Of a stretch of 64,000 nucleotides of DNA, positions 43,234-52,770 are shown piece after piece. The notes beneath the pieces are model-generated. The model was not told the DNA's origin and made no database searches. It was given only the letters and a program-made list of their open reading frames with translations. Numbering within the stretch: position 1 is the stretch's first letter; every line of letters begins with the position of its first letter. Location: the NCBI RefSeq assembly GCF_000337795.1, contig NZ_AOLP01000002.1, positions 1-64,000 on the forward strand, read 5' to 3'. The position numbers and the translations under genes were made by a program. The DNA comes from Haloferax denitrificans ATCC 35960. GTDB taxonomy: Archaea; Halobacteriota; Halobacteria; Halobacteriales; Haloferacaceae.

Positions 43234-43413
43234 TGCTACTACGTGTCTCTGGGTTTGTTATAAGTATTTCGCCGTGCCGCCCTCAGTTCTACTACAACTT
43301 ATCGAGTCTTAGGGACGCGTGTGGTGTAAGGTAGCACACGTACTGTCTGAGTGTGTCCCGATGGGTCTTAGCGTGCGGCCCCTACCTCGATACAACGGGT
43401 TGTGGGAACATCA

Positions 43414-43542
43414 ATTTCATGAACCGTAAAATAGTTAATAAGTATAAATGGTGTAGAATGGTGCTCTCTTCGGGCTTTGTGGATTGATGGCGGTGAAATG
43501 CCCGTAACATCTTTCGTGACGCCATTTCACGTATCATGAAAA
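43414..43542. promoter_or_regulatory. Two candidate IclR operators between GH4 and iclR genes
   Basis: ATTTCATGAACCGTAAAAT (43414-43432) and ATTTCACGTATCATGAAAA (43524-43542) share the palindromic plan TTTCATG-TAT-CATGAAA. They sit in the promoters of the divergent GH4 and IclR genes. Similar sequences lie before the ABC importer operon. Confidence 0.55.
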
Positions 43543-43574
43543 CATCTATGTGTGATGATACCGTGAGTTGAACT

Positions 43575-44360
43575 ATGACAACCAACCGCTTTGACGTGGC
43601 CCAAGACGATGGATATCTAGCGACGACGACCGTTACGAGTTTCCGTATCATTGAGGCTCTAAAACGCCGCGACGGTGCTACAGTCCAGCAACTCGTCGAA
43701 GAGTTAGGGCTCGCCTCGGGGACCGTTTACAAACATCTCAACACGCTTCAGTCGATCCAGTATGTCGACAAAGATGGATCTGAGTACCGTCTCGGCCTGG
43801 GGTTTCTTGAACTAGGTATTGCTGCCCGCTCCCAGCGAAATCTCTATAACCAGACCTACGATTCACTCGAAAGCTTAGCCGAGACGACTGGAGGTGTGAC
43901 GACGCTCATGGTTCCAGAACACGGGTTTGGTGTCTACCTCACCCAGATTGTCCCCTCGGGTGCGACGACTCCACCACATCAAGAGGGTGAGCGAGCACAC
44001 CTCCACGCTACCGCTGGGGGAAAAGTCATTCTCGCCTACCAACCGACAGAAACTGTCGAGTCGTGGTTGGAAAACCGGACGCTTCCGTCGCTGACGCCGT
44101 TCACAATTTCGGACCCAGAGGAACTCCAGTCAGAGCTGCAGTCTGTGCGGGACAGACGGGCCGCCCATTCGCGTCGTGAGCAGTTCGAAGAGTGGCATGC
44201 GGTCGCCGCTCCGGTTACGGACGATGACGACGAAGCTATTTGTGCGGTAGGTATCAAAAAGCCGGTCGACCCTAATGCGGATACGACAGACATGTCCGAG
44301 TTCAAGAACTTACTCGGGAGTACGGTGAGTTCTATCGAGAGTAAACTACGGTTCAGATAG
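43575..44360 (+). CDS. IclR-family transcriptional regulator
   Basis: 261 residues. N-terminal winged helix: SFRIIEALKRRDGATVQQLV, EELGLASGTVYKHLNTLQSI, QYVDKDGSEYRLGLGFLELG. A linker helix and the IclR effector domain follow (about 85-255: YDSLESLAETTGGVTTLMVP, HLHATAGGKVILAY, RREQFEEWHAVAAPVTDDDD, AICAVGIKKPV). IclR proteins bind a metabolite and act as repressors or activators of catabolic genes. Its place in the island makes it the likely regulator, with a galactose-pathway intermediate as effector. Confidence 0.93.
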   Translation: MTTNRFDVAQDDGYLATTTVTSFRIIEALKRRDGATVQQLVEELGLASGTVYKHLNTLQSIQYVDKDGSEYRLGLGFLELGIAARSQRNLYNQTYDSLESLAETTGGVTTLMVPEHGFGVYLTQIVPSGATTPPHQEGERAHLHATAGGKVILAYQPTETVESWLENRTLPSLTPFTISDPEELQSELQSVRDRRAAHSRREQFEEWHAVAAPVTDDDDEAICAVGIKKPVDPNADTTDMSEFKNLLGSTVSSIESKLRFR

Positions 44361-44456
44361 TCTGACAAAATTACATTCATATGCTTGTAATCTCTATCCG
44401 AACACAATTCTGGCCATGCCCACACATATATAATACCAACTAACGAAAGCAGACGT

Positions 44457-45794
44457 ATGGCTGATGATTCGATTGATCGACCGAACGTCCTCATGATCGT
44501 GACCGATCAACACCGGTGGGACACAGTTGGTGCGCACGGTTCTCCGATGGATCTCACACCGAACATCGATCAACTCGCCGCCGAGGGTCTTCGATTCGAC
44601 AATGCAGTTACTCCACAGCCGGTCTGTGGTTCGTCGCAATCGGTTATTCACACTGGTCGATATGCAACTGAGACGGGCGTTTGGCGTCACTCACTTCCAC
44701 TTGCTGACGGGGAACGAACGCTCGCACACTACTTCGCTGAGAACGGGTACGAGACGGGTTTCGTCGGGTCATGGCATCTGGCGGGGACATTTGACGAACC
44801 GGTGCCAACGTCCCACCGTGGTGGCTACGAGGACTTCTGGATCGGTGCTGATGTTCCCGAGTTCATGACTCAGCCTACGGAAGGGATGCTGTTCGACGAG
44901 AACGGCGAGCCCGTGACGTTCGATAAGTACCGTGCGGACGCCTTCGCTGACTTCGCTATCGACGCAATCGAGACGCTTTCGGAACCGTTCTTCTTGATGG
45001 TCGGCTTCTTGGAGCCACACGACCAGAACGACCAGCAGACGTTCGTCGCCCCTGAGGGATACGCAGAACGCTATAGAAACAACCCGTACGTTCCGCCGGA
45101 TCTCCGTGACCGGCCAGGAAACTGGTTCAACGAACTGCCGGACTATTACGGCGCAGTCGAACGTATAGACGAGTGTATTGGCCGACTTACTGATACGCTT
45201 GTACGCACAGGTGTTCGTGACGAGACGATAGTTGCATTCACATCCGACCATGGGTGCCATTTCCGTAGTCGCCCCGGTGAGTATAAGCGCACCTGCCATG
45301 ATGCATCAGTCCATGTCCCAGCTGTCCTCCATGGACCGGGAATCGACGCTGGACGCGTCGTTGAACGGACCGTCAGCCTTGTTGACTGGGCACCGACGAT
45401 TCTCGACGCCGCTGGCAATGACGTTCCCGAGTCGATGCACGGCCACAGCTTACTCGACGACGACCACCCCAGAATGGGTGAGGCGTTCATCCAGCTCAGT
45501 GGCTCGGAAATCGGCCGAGCAATCCGAACGGACCGCTGGAAACTGGGAGTTTCCGCACCGACGTTGACCGGATGGCGCGGGGGCAAAGCAGAGAAGTCGA
45601 GCGACCACTACGTCGAGAGATACCTATACAACCTCGCGCGTGACCCCGCCGAACAGGTCAACCTCGTCGGTCGGCCTGAGTACAGAGCCGTCTTCGAACG
45701 GCTCAGAGACCGATTGCTTGAGTATATCCGTGATGTCGAAGGTGAAGACCCGACTATCGATCCGGTCTCCAACCCCGGATATCAGGACTACTGA
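44457..45794 (+). CDS. Sulfatase-superfamily enzyme with atypical active site
   Basis: 445 residues, no signal peptide. Alkaline-phosphatase/sulfatase fold: RPNVLMIVTDQHRWDTVGAH (metal Asp17), TPNIDQLAAEGLRFDNA, the active-site segment PVCGSSQSVIHTGRYATE, GFVGSWHLAG, IVAFTSDHGCHFRS (metal DH), SVHVPAVLHGPGI. The nucleophile segment is C57-G-S-S-Q where classical sulfatases have C-x-P-S/A-R, so formylglycine formation or catalysis may differ. It may remove sulfate or phosphate from sugars. It follows iclR by 96 bp. A TATA-like ATATATAAT before the ATG suggests its own promoter. Confidence 0.85.
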   Translation: MADDSIDRPNVLMIVTDQHRWDTVGAHGSPMDLTPNIDQLAAEGLRFDNAVTPQPVCGSSQSVIHTGRYATETGVWRHSLPLADGERTLAHYFAENGYETGFVGSWHLAGTFDEPVPTSHRGGYEDFWIGADVPEFMTQPTEGMLFDENGEPVTFDKYRADAFADFAIDAIETLSEPFFLMVGFLEPHDQNDQQTFVAPEGYAERYRNNPYVPPDLRDRPGNWFNELPDYYGAVERIDECIGRLTDTLVRTGVRDETIVAFTSDHGCHFRSRPGEYKRTCHDASVHVPAVLHGPGIDAGRVVERTVSLVDWAPTILDAAGNDVPESMHGHSLLDDDHPRMGEAFIQLSGSEIGRAIRTDRWKLGVSAPTLTGWRGGKAEKSSDHYVERYLYNLARDPAEQVNLVGRPEYRAVFERLRDRLLEYIRDVEGEDPTIDPVSNPGYQDY

Positions 45795-45866
45795 CCCCCT
45801 TCTGTTGGGTGTTCTTTCGCCTCGATACCTCCAATTGGCTTGTCTTCGAAACGGTCTTTGATTTAG

Positions 45867-45979
45867 TTTCATGATATATAAAAATCTCAATGCCATCGAT
45901 ATCGGCCAGAGATAGGCACAGGTGGCACATCCCGATGAGTTGACTGTTGCCAACCGCGGCTGTTTCATGTAACATAGAA
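45867..45979. promoter_or_regulatory. Candidate IclR operators upstream of the importer
   Basis: TTTCATGATATATAAAA (45867-45883) and TTTCATGTAACATAGAA (45963-45979). The second matches the palindromic plan TTTCATG-TAt-CATgAAA at most positions. They lie 165-280 bp before the ATPase gene at 46146, in otherwise gene-free sequence (45795-46145). Confidence 0.5.
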
Positions 45980-46145
45980 TATTGTGGGGGCGAGTTCTGC
46001 CGTTGAGTCCGCCTGCTACAGCTTAGGGGTCAATCTCTGAAGTCACCCGACTGCTCTGAGCTTGCCCTCTGTCTTGCCGAGAGGGCTTACCGGAGAAATT
46101 CCTACGAGAGCAAGATTTAACACGAATAACAATCTTGGACGTGGT

Positions 46146-47327
46146 ATGGGTAAGCTAGACGTTCAGCACCTCAAGAAGGTGTTCCACGACAATAGCGGAG
46201 ATATCGTTGCTGTCGACGACTTCGACGTGGAGATCGAAGACGGCGAGTTCATCGTTCTCGTCGGTCCCTCTGGTTGTGGGAAATCCACGACACTACGATG
46301 TATCGCAGGTCTCGAGACACCAACATCTGGTGAGTTAGTACTTGACGGCGAGGCAGTTACTGACAACAAGCCTAAGGCGCGGAATATGGCGATGGTGTTC
46401 CAGAACTACGCGTTGTACCCGCACATGACTGCAGAAGAAAACATGTCTTTCGGGCTAAAGATGACGACTGACCTCCCGAAGGACGAGATTCGAAAACGGG
46501 TTCACGAGGCGGCCGAGATGATGGGTATCGATGATCTGCTCGGTAAGAAGCCGGGTGACCTTTCCGGGGGGCAGCAACAGCGCGTTGCGCTTGGTCGTGC
46601 TATCGTCCGTGAACCCGAAGTGTTTCTGATGGACGAGCCGCTATCGAACCTCGACGCGAAACTCCGGACGACGATGCGGACGGAACTCCAGAAAATTCAG
46701 CAGAAGTTCGACGTGACGACTATCTACGTCACGCACGACCAGACTGAAGCAATGACCATGTCTGACCGAATCGCCGTGCTCAACGACGGTGAACTGCAGC
46801 AGATTGGGACTCCGCTGGAATGCTACCACCAGCCGGAGAATCAGTTCGTCGCCGGCTTCATTGGCTCACCGTCGATGAATTTCTTCGATGTCGAACTCGA
46901 CACGAGCGGCGAGACGCCAACGCTCGTTCACGACGCCTTTAGCTACGAATTGGACGATGACGTCTACGCAGATATCGAAAGCTCGGGACAACAGTTCACC
47001 CTAGGTATCCGTCCTGAAGATATCAAAGCGGTTCCAGCAGGCACACACAACGCGTTGTCGCCGGAAGTGGAGGTAACTGAACCACTGGGCGATGTCACCT
47101 ACGTCTACCTTCAAATCGGTGGCAAGCAGTATACTGCAACGCTCGAAGGAGACATCGTCATCGAACCGGGGAGGCAGCTAACCGTTCAGTTCCCGCAGGA
47201 CCGGATTCATCTCTTCGACGGGAAGACGGGCGAGACACTTCGGAACCGCGAGCCACCCGAGTCTAGTGATATCGACGCACTCGTTGGTCTCGACAACGTC
47301 GGCAGCGTTGAGGTCGGAGCCGAGTGA
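46146..47327 (+). CDS. Sugar ABC transporter ATP-binding protein (MalK/UgpC type)
   Basis: 393 residues from the ATG at 46146 (MGKLDVQHLKKVFHDNSGDI). Walker A GPSGCGKSTT, Q-loop FQNYALYPHMTA, signature LSGGQQQRVALGRA, Walker B VFLMDEPLSNLDAKLR, and switch His in YVTHDQTEAM. The C-terminal third is the TOBE/regulatory domain typical of CUT1 ATPases (LGIRPEDI, VTEPLGDVTYVYLQIGGKQY). It energises the importer formed by the next three genes at the inner face of the membrane. Confidence 0.95.
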   Translation: MGKLDVQHLKKVFHDNSGDIVAVDDFDVEIEDGEFIVLVGPSGCGKSTTLRCIAGLETPTSGELVLDGEAVTDNKPKARNMAMVFQNYALYPHMTAEENMSFGLKMTTDLPKDEIRKRVHEAAEMMGIDDLLGKKPGDLSGGQQQRVALGRAIVREPEVFLMDEPLSNLDAKLRTTMRTELQKIQQKFDVTTIYVTHDQTEAMTMSDRIAVLNDGELQQIGTPLECYHQPENQFVAGFIGSPSMNFFDVELDTSGETPTLVHDAFSYELDDDVYADIESSGQQFTLGIRPEDIKAVPAGTHNALSPEVEVTEPLGDVTYVYLQIGGKQYTATLEGDIVIEPGRQLTVQFPQDRIHLFDGKTGETLRNREPPESSDIDALVGLDNVGSVEVGAE

Positions 47328-47500
47328 TGCTGCGGGACAGTCACTAGTAGATCACTCTGCTAGCGAAGCGTCGTCGCTTGGAGCGAACTTTCTCTTCCCG
47401 ATAGTGTAGTTAACACCGCCGTTGCCGATGTCTGTGGAATATGTGCCCATTAGTAAATTATAAATAATGGTGGTCTAATGTGTGCTGTAGGGTTCATCCC

Positions 47501-48898
47501 ATGACAGAGAGTAACTCATCTAGTTTGAGCAGGCGTTCACTCGTGAAGGGCCTCGGTGTTGGCGCAGGCGTCGCACTCGCGGGGTGTACGGGTGGCGGTA
47601 ATAGTGGAGGCGACAGGCAACTCGGCGGAGGCGATGGGGACACCGCTACCGACCAGAGTAACAGTAGCGGTGATGCAAGCGGGGATGAGGTGCTCTTCTG
47701 GGAGTACACCTTCCCCAACGACGACTCACCTCCCATCTGGAAGGACACGTTCAAAGAGAACTACAACGCTCGGGGCGACGCACCGTTGACTATCGGGCGG
47801 TTCTCATACGAGGATCTCCGACAAAAGTTTCTCACGGGTGCTCGGACCGGCGATCCCGATGTCATCGAGGGTGTCCTTGCTCACCTGACGGAGTATATCA
47901 AGGCGGGACATCTCGAACCACTTGACGATCGTGTCGAAGAACTCGATTACTTCGACGGCTTCGTCGACTCTGCGCTCGACGCGATGCGGTACCAAGGGAA
48001 GCTCTACGGGCTTCCGTACACGGGCAACGGCCGTGCACTCATCTACCGGATGGACGTTCTCGAAGAGTTGGGCCAGGAGCCGCCGGAGACCGCTCAGGAG
48101 TTTCAGGAAATCGGTCGGCTCATCAACAAGGAAGTCGACGGCATCCAGGCCTACCACAACTGTACGAAAGACGGCAGCGTCCGAGCGTTCCAAGAGTGGA
48201 TGTCGCACGTCTATCAACATACGGACCAGCTCTACGTTCCCGAGGGGGACGCGTGGGCGTTGAATATCGACGCCGACACGCTCGGCCAAATTTTCGACAA
48301 CTGGTACTACCAAGTGTGGGCGGCCGACGAACCACTCGGTAACCCGGACCAACTTGGGACCGGGTGGCAGGTCAACGACCCCGGGTACCTCAACGGGCAG
48401 TTCGCCTTTATCGAGTGTGGGACGTGGCTCCGTGGCTGGACGACTGGGACCAACATCAACGATACCGATGCGACGGCCACGCTCCTCAACGAGAACACCG
48501 GCGTCGGCCACCTCCCCTACGGTGACGGTGGTTCGAAGGGGACGTTCCTCGAAGTCAAACCGATAATGATGAACTCACACAGCGACCAGAAGGACGCCGC
48601 GTGGGATGCAATCGCCACGTTCGCCAGTCCAGACACGATGAACGCGATGGGTGAGGACTCTCCCGGAAACGCGATGACACCCGTCCACGACGAGGTGGAA
48701 TCAACCATCGACAACGAGAACTGGGAACCGTTCGTCGACGTGTTCAAGACTGGTCGCGCACTCGCGAAAGTTGGATGGGGCCCCGTCCGAGAGCCGTTCT
48801 ACCGCCTTATGCAGGAGGTTTCCTACGGCAAGACTGACCCGTACAAGGCCGGTACGAAACTCCACGAGGAACTGACCGCACTCGAAAGCGAACTGTAG
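47501..48898 (+). CDS. Sugar-binding lipoprotein of ABC importer
   Basis: 465 residues from the ATG at 47501. Tat signal SRRSLVKGLGVGAGVALAGC with lipobox cysteine, then a G/S/D-rich linker, then a periplasmic-binding fold of CUT1 type (VLFWEYTFPND, GDPDVIEGVLAHLTEYIKAG, GKLYGLPYTGNGRALIYRM, GQFAFIECGTWLRGW, GKTDPYKAGTKLHEELTAL). It captures oligosaccharide outside the membrane for the two permeases that follow. A TATA-like AATTATAAATAAT (about 47456-47468) precedes it, so it can be expressed above the rest, as usual for binding proteins. Confidence 0.94.
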   Translation: MTESNSSSLSRRSLVKGLGVGAGVALAGCTGGGNSGGDRQLGGGDGDTATDQSNSSGDASGDEVLFWEYTFPNDDSPPIWKDTFKENYNARGDAPLTIGRFSYEDLRQKFLTGARTGDPDVIEGVLAHLTEYIKAGHLEPLDDRVEELDYFDGFVDSALDAMRYQGKLYGLPYTGNGRALIYRMDVLEELGQEPPETAQEFQEIGRLINKEVDGIQAYHNCTKDGSVRAFQEWMSHVYQHTDQLYVPEGDAWALNIDADTLGQIFDNWYYQVWAADEPLGNPDQLGTGWQVNDPGYLNGQFAFIECGTWLRGWTTGTNINDTDATATLLNENTGVGHLPYGDGGSKGTFLEVKPIMMNSHSDQKDAAWDAIATFASPDTMNAMGEDSPGNAMTPVHDEVESTIDNENWEPFVDVFKTGRALAKVGWGPVREPFYRLMQEVSYGKTDPYKAGTKLHEELTALESEL

Positions 48899-48904
48899 AA
48901 CACC

Positions 48905-49825
48905 ATGGCCACACAAGACATCTCGTCTAGTCCACTCTCGCCGTACGTAGCGGAGTTCAAGCGGTTCGTCTCGGACACCTGGTTGGGCTATGCGATGGTA
49001 CTCCCGGCTGTGATTATGCTCGGCGCCATCATCGTCTACCCGACGCTTCGAGGAATCCAACTGGCGTTCTTCGAAGTGTCACTTTTGAACCCCGAGCAGA
49101 TGACGTTCGTCGGACTCAGCAACTTCGGTCAGATGCTGTCGGACGCGACGTTCAAGTCGGCGCTCTGGCACACGGTTCTGCTGACGGCCGTCGCCGTCTC
49201 GCTACAGTACCTCCTCGGGTTGGGATTAGCGCTGGCACTCAAAGAGAAAGTGCCTGGAGCTGGCTTCTTCCGTAGCGCATCGATGATTACCTGGGTGCTT
49301 CCCGGCATCGTGATGGTTATCATCTTCCGATTTCTCGTCCAACCCGATTTCGGCCCGGCCAACATCGTCCTCGCGAAGTTGGGGTTGGAGACGACGTACT
49401 GGTTCGGCCGTCCCGGTGTCGCATTCCCGCTTATCGTCGTGATGCACGTGTGGCGTAACGTTCCGTTCTACGCCATTGCACTCATGGCCGCGATGAAGTC
49501 GATTCCGGAGACCCAGTACGAGGCTGCCCGACTTGACGGTGCAGGACCGTTGCAGGCCTTCCGATACATCACCCTCCCACAGATATCGTACGTGTCGATG
49601 ATTATGATCGTGCTGCACGTCATCTTCACGTTCAACAACTTCGACATCGTCTATCTCTCGACCGGCGGCGGGCCGCTCGGGAACACAGAGGTGATGTCGA
49701 CGTACATCTACAAGCAGGCGTTCGAACAGTACGCCCTCGGATACGGGGCGAGCATGGCACTCGTGATGCTCATCATCATGATGGCCTTCACCGTCGTGTA
49801 CGTGAGACTGGAGGCTCGCGACTAA
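48905..49825 (+). CDS. ABC sugar permease, MalF-like
   Basis: 306 residues, six membrane helices (VLPAVIMLGAIIVYPTLRGI, TVLLTAVAVSLQYLLGLGLA, ASMITWVLPGIVMVIIFRFL, AFPLIVVMHVWRNVPFYAIA, VSMIMIVLHVIFTFNNFDIV, GASMALVMLIIMMAFTVVYV). The EAA loop EAARLDGAGPLQAFRYITLP docks the ATPase. Starts six nt after the binding protein, so in one operon with it. Pairs with the next permease to form the channel. Confidence 0.94.
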   Translation: MATQDISSSPLSPYVAEFKRFVSDTWLGYAMVLPAVIMLGAIIVYPTLRGIQLAFFEVSLLNPEQMTFVGLSNFGQMLSDATFKSALWHTVLLTAVAVSLQYLLGLGLALALKEKVPGAGFFRSASMITWVLPGIVMVIIFRFLVQPDFGPANIVLAKLGLETTYWFGRPGVAFPLIVVMHVWRNVPFYAIALMAAMKSIPETQYEAARLDGAGPLQAFRYITLPQISYVSMIMIVLHVIFTFNNFDIVYLSTGGGPLGNTEVMSTYIYKQAFEQYALGYGASMALVMLIIMMAFTVVYVRLEARD

Positions 49826-49837
49826 CCGAACAGACCA

Positions 49838-50743
49838 ATGGCAACTGACTCATCCACACACTCGTCTTCGGACCGTTCGCTGATTCAGCGCTTCGACGCG
49901 TGGCTATCCGACGACATGTCGCCGCGTCGTCTCGTCGGAGTGTACGCTGTCCTCAGCCTGTACTTCGCCTTCCTCCTGCTTCCGGTGGGGTACATGCTGC
50001 TCGTGACGTTCACATCCCAGGAGTTCCTCTACTCGCCACAACTCATCCCGTCGCTCGGTGACCTCACCGTCGAGAACTACCTCACTGTTCTGCAGACGGG
50101 GGCGTTCCAGGGGTACTTCGTCAACTCAGTCGTCATCGCGGTTTCGACGACTACCCTCACGCTCGTTGTCGGGACACTAGCGGCATACTCACTGAGTAGA
50201 TTTGAGTTCCCCGGCCGGCAGTCGATTCTGCTGTCGTTCCTCGCGACGCAGATGCTCCCGCTCGTGCTCATCCTCATCCCGTTTTTCCTGTTGATGTTCT
50301 CGCTGAATCTCATCGACTCGTATCTCGGCATCGTTATCGCGCATTCTGTCGGTGGGATTCCGCTAGGCACGTGGCTGTTGAAAGGGTACTTCGATGATAT
50401 CCCGACATCGCTCGACGAGGCAGCGAAGATGGACGGCTGTTCGCGCTTGGACATTCTCTGGCGTATCATCGTCCCGCTGTCGTTGCCCGGCATCGCTGTT
50501 GCGGGGTTCTACACGTTTATTCTCTCGTGGAACGACTACCTACTCGTCTCGATCCTGTCGCAGACAGCCGCGACGCGAACGCTTCCGTTCGGTCTCCAAC
50601 TGTTCCAGTCGCAGAACACGGTCGCGTGGGAACTACTGTTGACGGCAGCGACGATTACTATCGTCCCTGTAGTCGTCCTGTTCGCCTTCGTCCAGAGCTA
50701 CATCGTCGAGGGGCTTGCCAGCGGTGGGATGAAAGGGATGTAA
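49838..50743 (+). CDS. ABC sugar permease, MalG-like
   Basis: 301 residues, six membrane helices (LVGVYAVLSLYFAFLLLPVG, GYFVNSVVIAVSTTTLTLVV, ILLSFLATQMLPLVLILIPF, YLGIVIAHSVGGIPLGTWLL, GIAVAGFYTFILSWNDYLLV, LLLTAATITIVPVVVLFAFV). EAA loop DEAAKMDGCSRLDILWRIIV. The C-terminus GLASGGMKGM is the classic CUT1 MalG ending. Twelve nt after the MalF-like gene. Confidence 0.94.
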   Translation: MATDSSTHSSSDRSLIQRFDAWLSDDMSPRRLVGVYAVLSLYFAFLLLPVGYMLLVTFTSQEFLYSPQLIPSLGDLTVENYLTVLQTGAFQGYFVNSVVIAVSTTTLTLVVGTLAAYSLSRFEFPGRQSILLSFLATQMLPLVLILIPFFLLMFSLNLIDSYLGIVIAHSVGGIPLGTWLLKGYFDDIPTSLDEAAKMDGCSRLDILWRIIVPLSLPGIAVAGFYTFILSWNDYLLVSILSQTAATRTLPFGLQLFQSQNTVAWELLLTAATITIVPVVVLFAFVQSYIVEGLASGGMKGM

Positions 50744-50808
50744 TCCCGTTTTCACCACCCCTTTCGAGGAACGAGGCACAGACATACTGATATTCTAAGA
50801 TACACACC

Positions 50809-51963
50809 ATGACACGAATCACTAACTACGAGCTGTTCGAGGTACCGCCACGGTGGTTATTCCTCCGTATTGAGACGAGCGATGGCATCGTCGGCTGGGG
50901 AGAACCAGTCGTCGAAGGCCGGTCACACTCCGTTCGGGCCGCCGTTGAGGAGCTCATGGAAACGTACCTCCTCGGCGAAGATCCGAGTCGAATCGAAGAC
51001 CACTGGCAAACGATGTACCGCGGTGGCTTCTATCGCGGTGGTCCAATCTTGATGTCCGCAATCGCCGGTATCGACCAGGCGTTATGGGACATCAAGGGTA
51101 AACAGTTCGATGCACCAGTTTACGAGCTCCTTGGTGGCCCGGTTCGGGACCGCGTTCGTGTCTACCAATGGGTCGGTGGCGACCGCCCCGCTGCCGTCGG
51201 CGAAGCTGCCGCAGAGAAGGTTGACGCTGGGTTCACGGCGCTCAAGATGAACGCGACGCCGGAGATTCGACGAGTGGACAACCCAAGCGCTGTCGCGGAC
51301 GCTGTCGACCGTCTCCGAACCGTCCGAGAGGCGGTCGGTCCCGAGGTCGACATTGGCGTCGACTTCCACGGGCGAGTCACGAAGCCGATGGCCAAGCGAC
51401 TGGCGAAGGCGCTCGAACCGCACGAGCCATTCTTCATCGAGGAACCAGTTCTCCCTGAGCACAACGACGCACTCCCGGATATTGCGGCGCAGACATCGAC
51501 ACCCATCGCAACCGGCGAACGAATGTATTCACGGTGGGACTACAAACATGTCTTCGAAGACCAGTCGGTCGATGTCATCCAGCCAGACCTCTCACACGCT
51601 GGCGGCATCACCGAAGTGAAGAAGATCGCAGCAATGGCTGAGGCGTACGATGTGGCGATGGCACCACACTGCCCACTCGGTCCGCTTGCGCTCGCCTCAT
51701 GTCTCCAAGTAGACGCCGTCGCACCAAACGCGCTCATTCAAGAGCAGAGCCTCGACATCCACTACAACGAGAGCAACGACGTACTAGACTACCTCGAAGA
51801 TCCCTCGGTCTTCGACTACGATGATGGCTACGTTGACCTCCCAGACGGTCCAGGTCTCGGCGTCGACATCGACATCGACTACGTTCGTGAGCGCGCCGAA
51901 ATTGACGTCGATTGGCACAATCCGGTCTGGCGACACGACGATGGGAGTGTTGCCGAATGGTAG
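50809..51963 (+). CDS. dgoD: D-galactonate dehydratase (enolase superfamily)
   Basis: 384 residues. Converts D-galactonate to 2-keto-3-deoxygalactonate. The metal and catalytic set sits where DgoD has it: D185 and H187 in VDFHGR, E211 in FIEEPVLPEHN, E237 in GERMYSRW, H287 in APHCPLGP, each two residues after the E. coli positions (D183, H185, E209, E235, H285). The N-terminal lid has WLFLRIETSDGIVGWGEPVV. It starts 65 bp after the permease. A second gene, the SDR, overlaps its stop. Confidence 0.92.
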   Translation: MTRITNYELFEVPPRWLFLRIETSDGIVGWGEPVVEGRSHSVRAAVEELMETYLLGEDPSRIEDHWQTMYRGGFYRGGPILMSAIAGIDQALWDIKGKQFDAPVYELLGGPVRDRVRVYQWVGGDRPAAVGEAAAEKVDAGFTALKMNATPEIRRVDNPSAVADAVDRLRTVREAVGPEVDIGVDFHGRVTKPMAKRLAKALEPHEPFFIEEPVLPEHNDALPDIAAQTSTPIATGERMYSRWDYKHVFEDQSVDVIQPDLSHAGGITEVKKIAAMAEAYDVAMAPHCPLGPLALASCLQVDAVAPNALIQEQSLDIHYNESNDVLDYLEDPSVFDYDDGYVDLPDGPGLGVDIDIDYVRERAEIDVDWHNPVWRHDDGSVAEW

Positions 51964-52748
51964 ACTCACAACGACACGAGGGGCGGGTCGCCATCGTAAC
52001 GGGGTCGACGAAAGGTATCGGTGCGGGCGTCGCAAAGCGCCTCGCCCGCGAGGGTGCAACCGTCGTCGTCAACGGCCGTTCGGCCACCGATGGCCAAGAG
52101 ACAGTCAATACTATCCGAGAGGTCGGTGGCGAAGCGACGTTCATTGAGGCCGACATGCGAGACCCCGCGGCCATCGAGGCGCTGGTCGAAGAGACTGTGG
52201 ACCGCTACGGACGTCTCGACGTGCTTGTTAACAACGCCGGCGTCCAGACGGAGACGACTGCGTCCGAGGCGACGATGGACGACTGGGAGTTCGTCGTCGA
52301 GACTGATTTCCGTTCGTTCTGGCTGTGCGCCAAACACGCGGCCGAACACATGCCTTCCGGGGGTTCTATCGTCAACATGTCCTCGAACCATGCCTTCTTG
52401 ACGATGCCTGGGCTGTTCCCCTACAATGCTGTCAAGGCGGGTATCAACGGGATGACGCGTGCACTTGCGCTCGAACTCGGTCCTCTCGGAATCACCGTCA
52501 ACACCGTCAATCCGGGATGGGTCGAGGTCGAACGCACGCAAGCGGAGTTGAGCGCAGACGACCGTGAGCGTGTTGAGGCAATCCACCCAGTCGGTCGAAT
52601 CGGCGTCCCCGAGGACGTTGCCGCGACAGTGGCCTTTCTGACCAGCGATGAGGCGTCGTTTGTGACTGGGACCAGTCTACTCGTTGACGGCGGTCGGACT
52701 GCAGTCATGCAGGATCACACCTACCTCGAATACAAAGAGCGTTACTAG
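51957..52748 (+). CDS. SDR-family NAD(P) dehydrogenase
   Basis: 263 residues from the ATG at 51957, overlapping the dgoD stop by seven bases. Classical SDR: GRVAIVTGSTKGIGAGVAKR (cofactor motif TGxxxGxG), NNAG in VLVNNAGVQTE, catalytic Ser in IVNMSSNHAF, YNAVK (Tyr and Lys of YxxxK), then LGPLGITVNTVNPGWVEVER. Coupling to galactonate dehydratase suggests it oxidises D-galactose (or another aldose) to the lactone, the first step of the pathway. This substrate is inferred from position only. Confidence 0.9.
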   Translation: MVDSQRHEGRVAIVTGSTKGIGAGVAKRLAREGATVVVNGRSATDGQETVNTIREVGGEATFIEADMRDPAAIEALVEETVDRYGRLDVLVNNAGVQTETTASEATMDDWEFVVETDFRSFWLCAKHAAEHMPSGGSIVNMSSNHAFLTMPGLFPYNAVKAGINGMTRALALELGPLGITVNTVNPGWVEVERTQAELSADDRERVEAIHPVGRIGVPEDVAATVAFLTSDEASFVTGTSLLVDGGRTAVMQDHTYLEYKERY

Positions 52749-52770
52749 CGGTCACTGCGCCCCAACTGAC

